A stretch of 64,000 nt of DNA from Chryseobacterium daecheongense. Its GTDB lineage: Bacteria > Bacteroidota > Bacteroidia > Flavobacteriales > Weeksellaceae. The notes under the pieces are model-generated. The model saw only the letters and a program-made list of their open reading frames with translations. It was not told the origin of the DNA and did no database searches. This document shows, in pieces, positions 62,270-64,000 of this stretch. A program made the translations under genes and the position numbers. The stretch is from assembly GCA_027920525.1 (NCBI GenBank), contig CP115858.1:1860001-1924000 (forward strand), read 5' to 3'. Positions within the stretch are counted from its first letter, which is position 1. Each line of letters begins with the position of its first letter.

Positions 62270-64000
62270 ATGAAGAAAATTTTGCTGGTATTGATTATTT
62301 TGATCAATACTGCGATCTTAAACGGTCAAAAACTCGCCATCGATGGAAAAGTGATGGATTTTGAAAAAAAGCCTGTAGAAAACGCCACCGTTTATCTTCT
62401 CAAACAAAAAGATTCTTCCATTATCAATTATACCCCCACTAATAAAGAAGGTAAATTTTCTTTAAAAACGGATCCGTCCAATGAACCTACCGTTCTGAAA
62501 ATTGATGCTGAAAAATTAGTATCCTATTCTAAAAATATAGAGAAAATAAATCAATCGCTCTCATTAGGCTCTATTGAACTGGAAAAAAATTCTGTTTTTA
62601 ATATTGAAGAGGTGAAGCTTACTGTTTCTCCGGTAAAAATTAAAAAAGACACTATCGAATTTAATGCATCCTCGATCAAAGTACGGCCTGATAGTAAAAT
62701 CGAGGAACTGCTTAAACAGATTCCCGGAGTTGAAATCAGTAACGAAGGAAAAATTACAGTAAACGGTAAAGATGTGGATCAGATCATGATCAACGGAAAA
62801 CCTTTTTTCGATAAAGACGGCAAAATTGCATTACAGAATCTCCCGGCAGATATCATAAAAAATATTCAGTTTACGACTACTAAAACCAAAGAGGAAGAGC
62901 TCAATGGAAAAACGGCAAAATCAAACAATACAACCATCAACTTCAATATTGACGAAAAGAAAAACAAAGGACTTATTTCCAGGTTAACTCTGGGCTATGG
63001 TTCTGATAAACGTTATGAAGGAAGCGGCCTTATAAGCTACTTTAAAAAGGACACGAAAATAAGCCTGCTGGCTTCATCCAATAATATTAATTCCCAGGGC
63101 TTTTCTAATGATGAGGTCTTTGACAGCATGGGACGTGGAAGAAATTCCTGGATGATGCAGGGAGGAAGCGTAATGACGGTAGGAGGCAATACGTATTATT
63201 CCCAGGGAGGAGGCAACACCAGAGGAATCCAGAGGTCTACAACGATAGGATTTAATTATAGTGATAAATTGGGAAAAGATGCAGACCTTGAGACGATGAG
63301 CTTCATGCATTCGAATAATAATCTGAAAACACGATCTAAAGTTTCAAGAACAACCTTACTTCCGGATTATACCTTAAAAACCAACTCCGAAAGCAGTGGA
63401 GAAAGCGAAAACAGACAATATAATTTTGATACTGCTGCACGGATTAAATTAGATTCGTTAACCAGTATTTACATTTCACCTTCATTTTCCAGAAGCGAAG
63501 GATCTAATTTTAATAATTCAAAATCATCCACTTTCAGGGATAATACCCTTCTCAACGAAAGTGATGCTTACACAAGTACAGATTCTGAGAGCAATTCATT
63601 CAATCCGAATATCTATTTTTCGAGAAAGTTCAGAAAAAAAGGGCGCGTTGTATACGCCAACATCAACAGCAATATTTCGGAATCTAAAAGTAATAATTTA
63701 AACCAGTCCAGGACTGTATTTTATCAGAACAACGGGACTAATGATGACAGAAACCAGCTCGCTAAAAATAAAACACAAAACAGCAATTACCGTTTTAGTA
63801 CAGGATATACGGAACCTCTTTCGGATTCTGCTACCGTAAGCCTTAATTTAAATTATGAAGCAAAGATCTCCGGAGCTGAGAGAAACGTTAATGACTTTGA
63901 TGCCAATACCGGGCAGTACTCAAAATACAACTCTGTTCTTTCAAACAGCATGGATCAAAAAATTAATCAGCTTTCCCCGGAGTTGAGTTTTGAGCTCAAT
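62270..64000 (+). CDS. TonB-dependent receptor-like outer-membrane beta-barrel protein (partial, runs off window)
   Basis: An open frame of 577 codons starts at ATG 62270 and continues to the window edge. It has a signal peptide (ends LNGQ, ~residue 20), a carboxypeptidase-D regulatory-like domain (~21-95, LAIDGKVMDFEKKPVENATVYLLKQ) and a plug-like segment (IPGVEISNEGKITVNGKDVDQIMINGKPFF ~150-185, then LPADIIKNIQ) typical of flavobacterial outer-membrane beta-barrel receptors (OMP_b-brl_3 type). The C-terminal barrel is only partly present. It may import or export a peptide or siderophore-like substrate; ligand unknown. Confidence 0.85.
   Translation, partial: MKKILLVLIILINTAILNGQKLAIDGKVMDFEKKPVENATVYLLKQKDSSIINYTPTNKEGKFSLKTDPSNEPTVLKIDAEKLVSYSKNIEKINQSLSLGSIELEKNSVFNIEEVKLTVSPVKIKKDTIEFNASSIKVRPDSKIEELLKQIPGVEISNEGKITVNGKDVDQIMINGKPFFDKDGKIALQNLPADIIKNIQFTTTKTKEEELNGKTAKSNNTTINFNIDEKKNKGLISRLTLGYGSDKRYEGSGLISYFKKDTKISLLASSNNINSQGFSNDEVFDSMGRGRNSWMMQGGSVMTVGGNTYYSQGGGNTRGIQRSTTIGFNYSDKLGKDADLETMSFMHSNNNLKTRSKVSRTTLLPDYTLKTNSESSGESENRQYNFDTAARIKLDSLTSIYISPSFSRSEGSNFNNSKSSTFRDNTLLNESDAYTSTDSESNSFNPNIYFSRKFRKKGRVVYANINSNISESKSNNLNQSRTVFYQNNGTNDDRNQLAKNKTQNSNYRFSTGYTEPLSDSATVSLNLNYEAKISGAERNVNDFDANTGQYSKYNSVLSNSMDQKINQLSPELSFELN

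Noticed and set aside
1..64000. Possible mobile elements, prophage, CRISPR or RNA genes
   Set aside because: No transposase, integrase, terminal inverted repeat, array-like repeat or tRNA/rRNA-like sequence was seen.

Overview
The window is a stretch of chromosome from a low-GC member of the Bacteroidota, most likely a Chryseobacterium/Elizabethkingia-type flavobacterium (Weeksellaceae). The lineage call rests on type IX secretion (T9SS) C-terminal domains, promoters with a TAnnTTTG -7 element, a PafA-type alkaline phosphatase very like that of Elizabethkingia, TPR-membrane-AraC regulators, Bacteroidetes-type SdhCAB, and a double-glycine bacteriocin-like peptide. It looks like ordinary chromosome: no rRNA, tRNA, CRISPR array, transposase, integrase or phage gene was seen. 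Both ends cut genes: nadE on the left and a TonB-receptor-like outer-membrane protein on the right.

Layout. 1-1860: 3' end of nadE, then a compact barnase / archaemetzincin lipoprotein / barstar operon. 1894-7863: a secreted HAF/T9SS protein, two coupled TPR membrane proteins (one with an AraC domain, one without), and PafA. 8198-13795: small regulatory and oxidoreductase genes, including GNAT, HxlR/DoxX (divergent, with a palindromic operator), TetR + SDR (both with matching operators) and a DFR-like reductase with an AraC regulator. 13850-16566: a Cys-rich double-glycine peptide beside two putative exported zinc proteases. 16878-19810: small metabolic and unknown genes. 19871-23704: mdh and a bacteriophytochrome/heme oxygenase pair. 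24041-31094: one apparent six-gene operon of Ntn amidase, porin, DASS carboxylate transporter and succinate dehydrogenase/fumarate reductase sdhCAB. 31181-33648: nucleoid-associated protein and a duplicated cassette of a tiny membrane protein plus a helical protein. 33711-39377: thioredoxin-like protein, acyltransferase-like membrane protein, AraC/DoxX/cupin cluster, dnaK. 39947-42954: tandem paralogous secreted proteins. 43131-47270: ppk1-ppx and a Rossmann protein with a 53-aa membrane peptide. 47375-51351: a 1013-aa T9SS protein, and a NarL regulator preceded by a small HATPase-like ORF. 51800-55491: nfeD-flotillin and mrp-nifU-like operons. 55649-64000: unknown protein, GH92 mannosidase, phytanoyl-dioxygenase/DAACS pair, BON/SH3 proteins, and the partial outer-membrane receptor.

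The most unusual arrangements are the archaemetzincin placed between toxin-like barnase and its barstar inhibitor; the duplicated micro-membrane-protein cassettes at 32400-33648; the operon joining a periplasmic amidase to a dicarboxylate transporter and respiratory SDH; and the 87-aa HATPase-like ORF five bases ahead of a response regulator. All functions are inferred by reading the sequence; no database search was possible.
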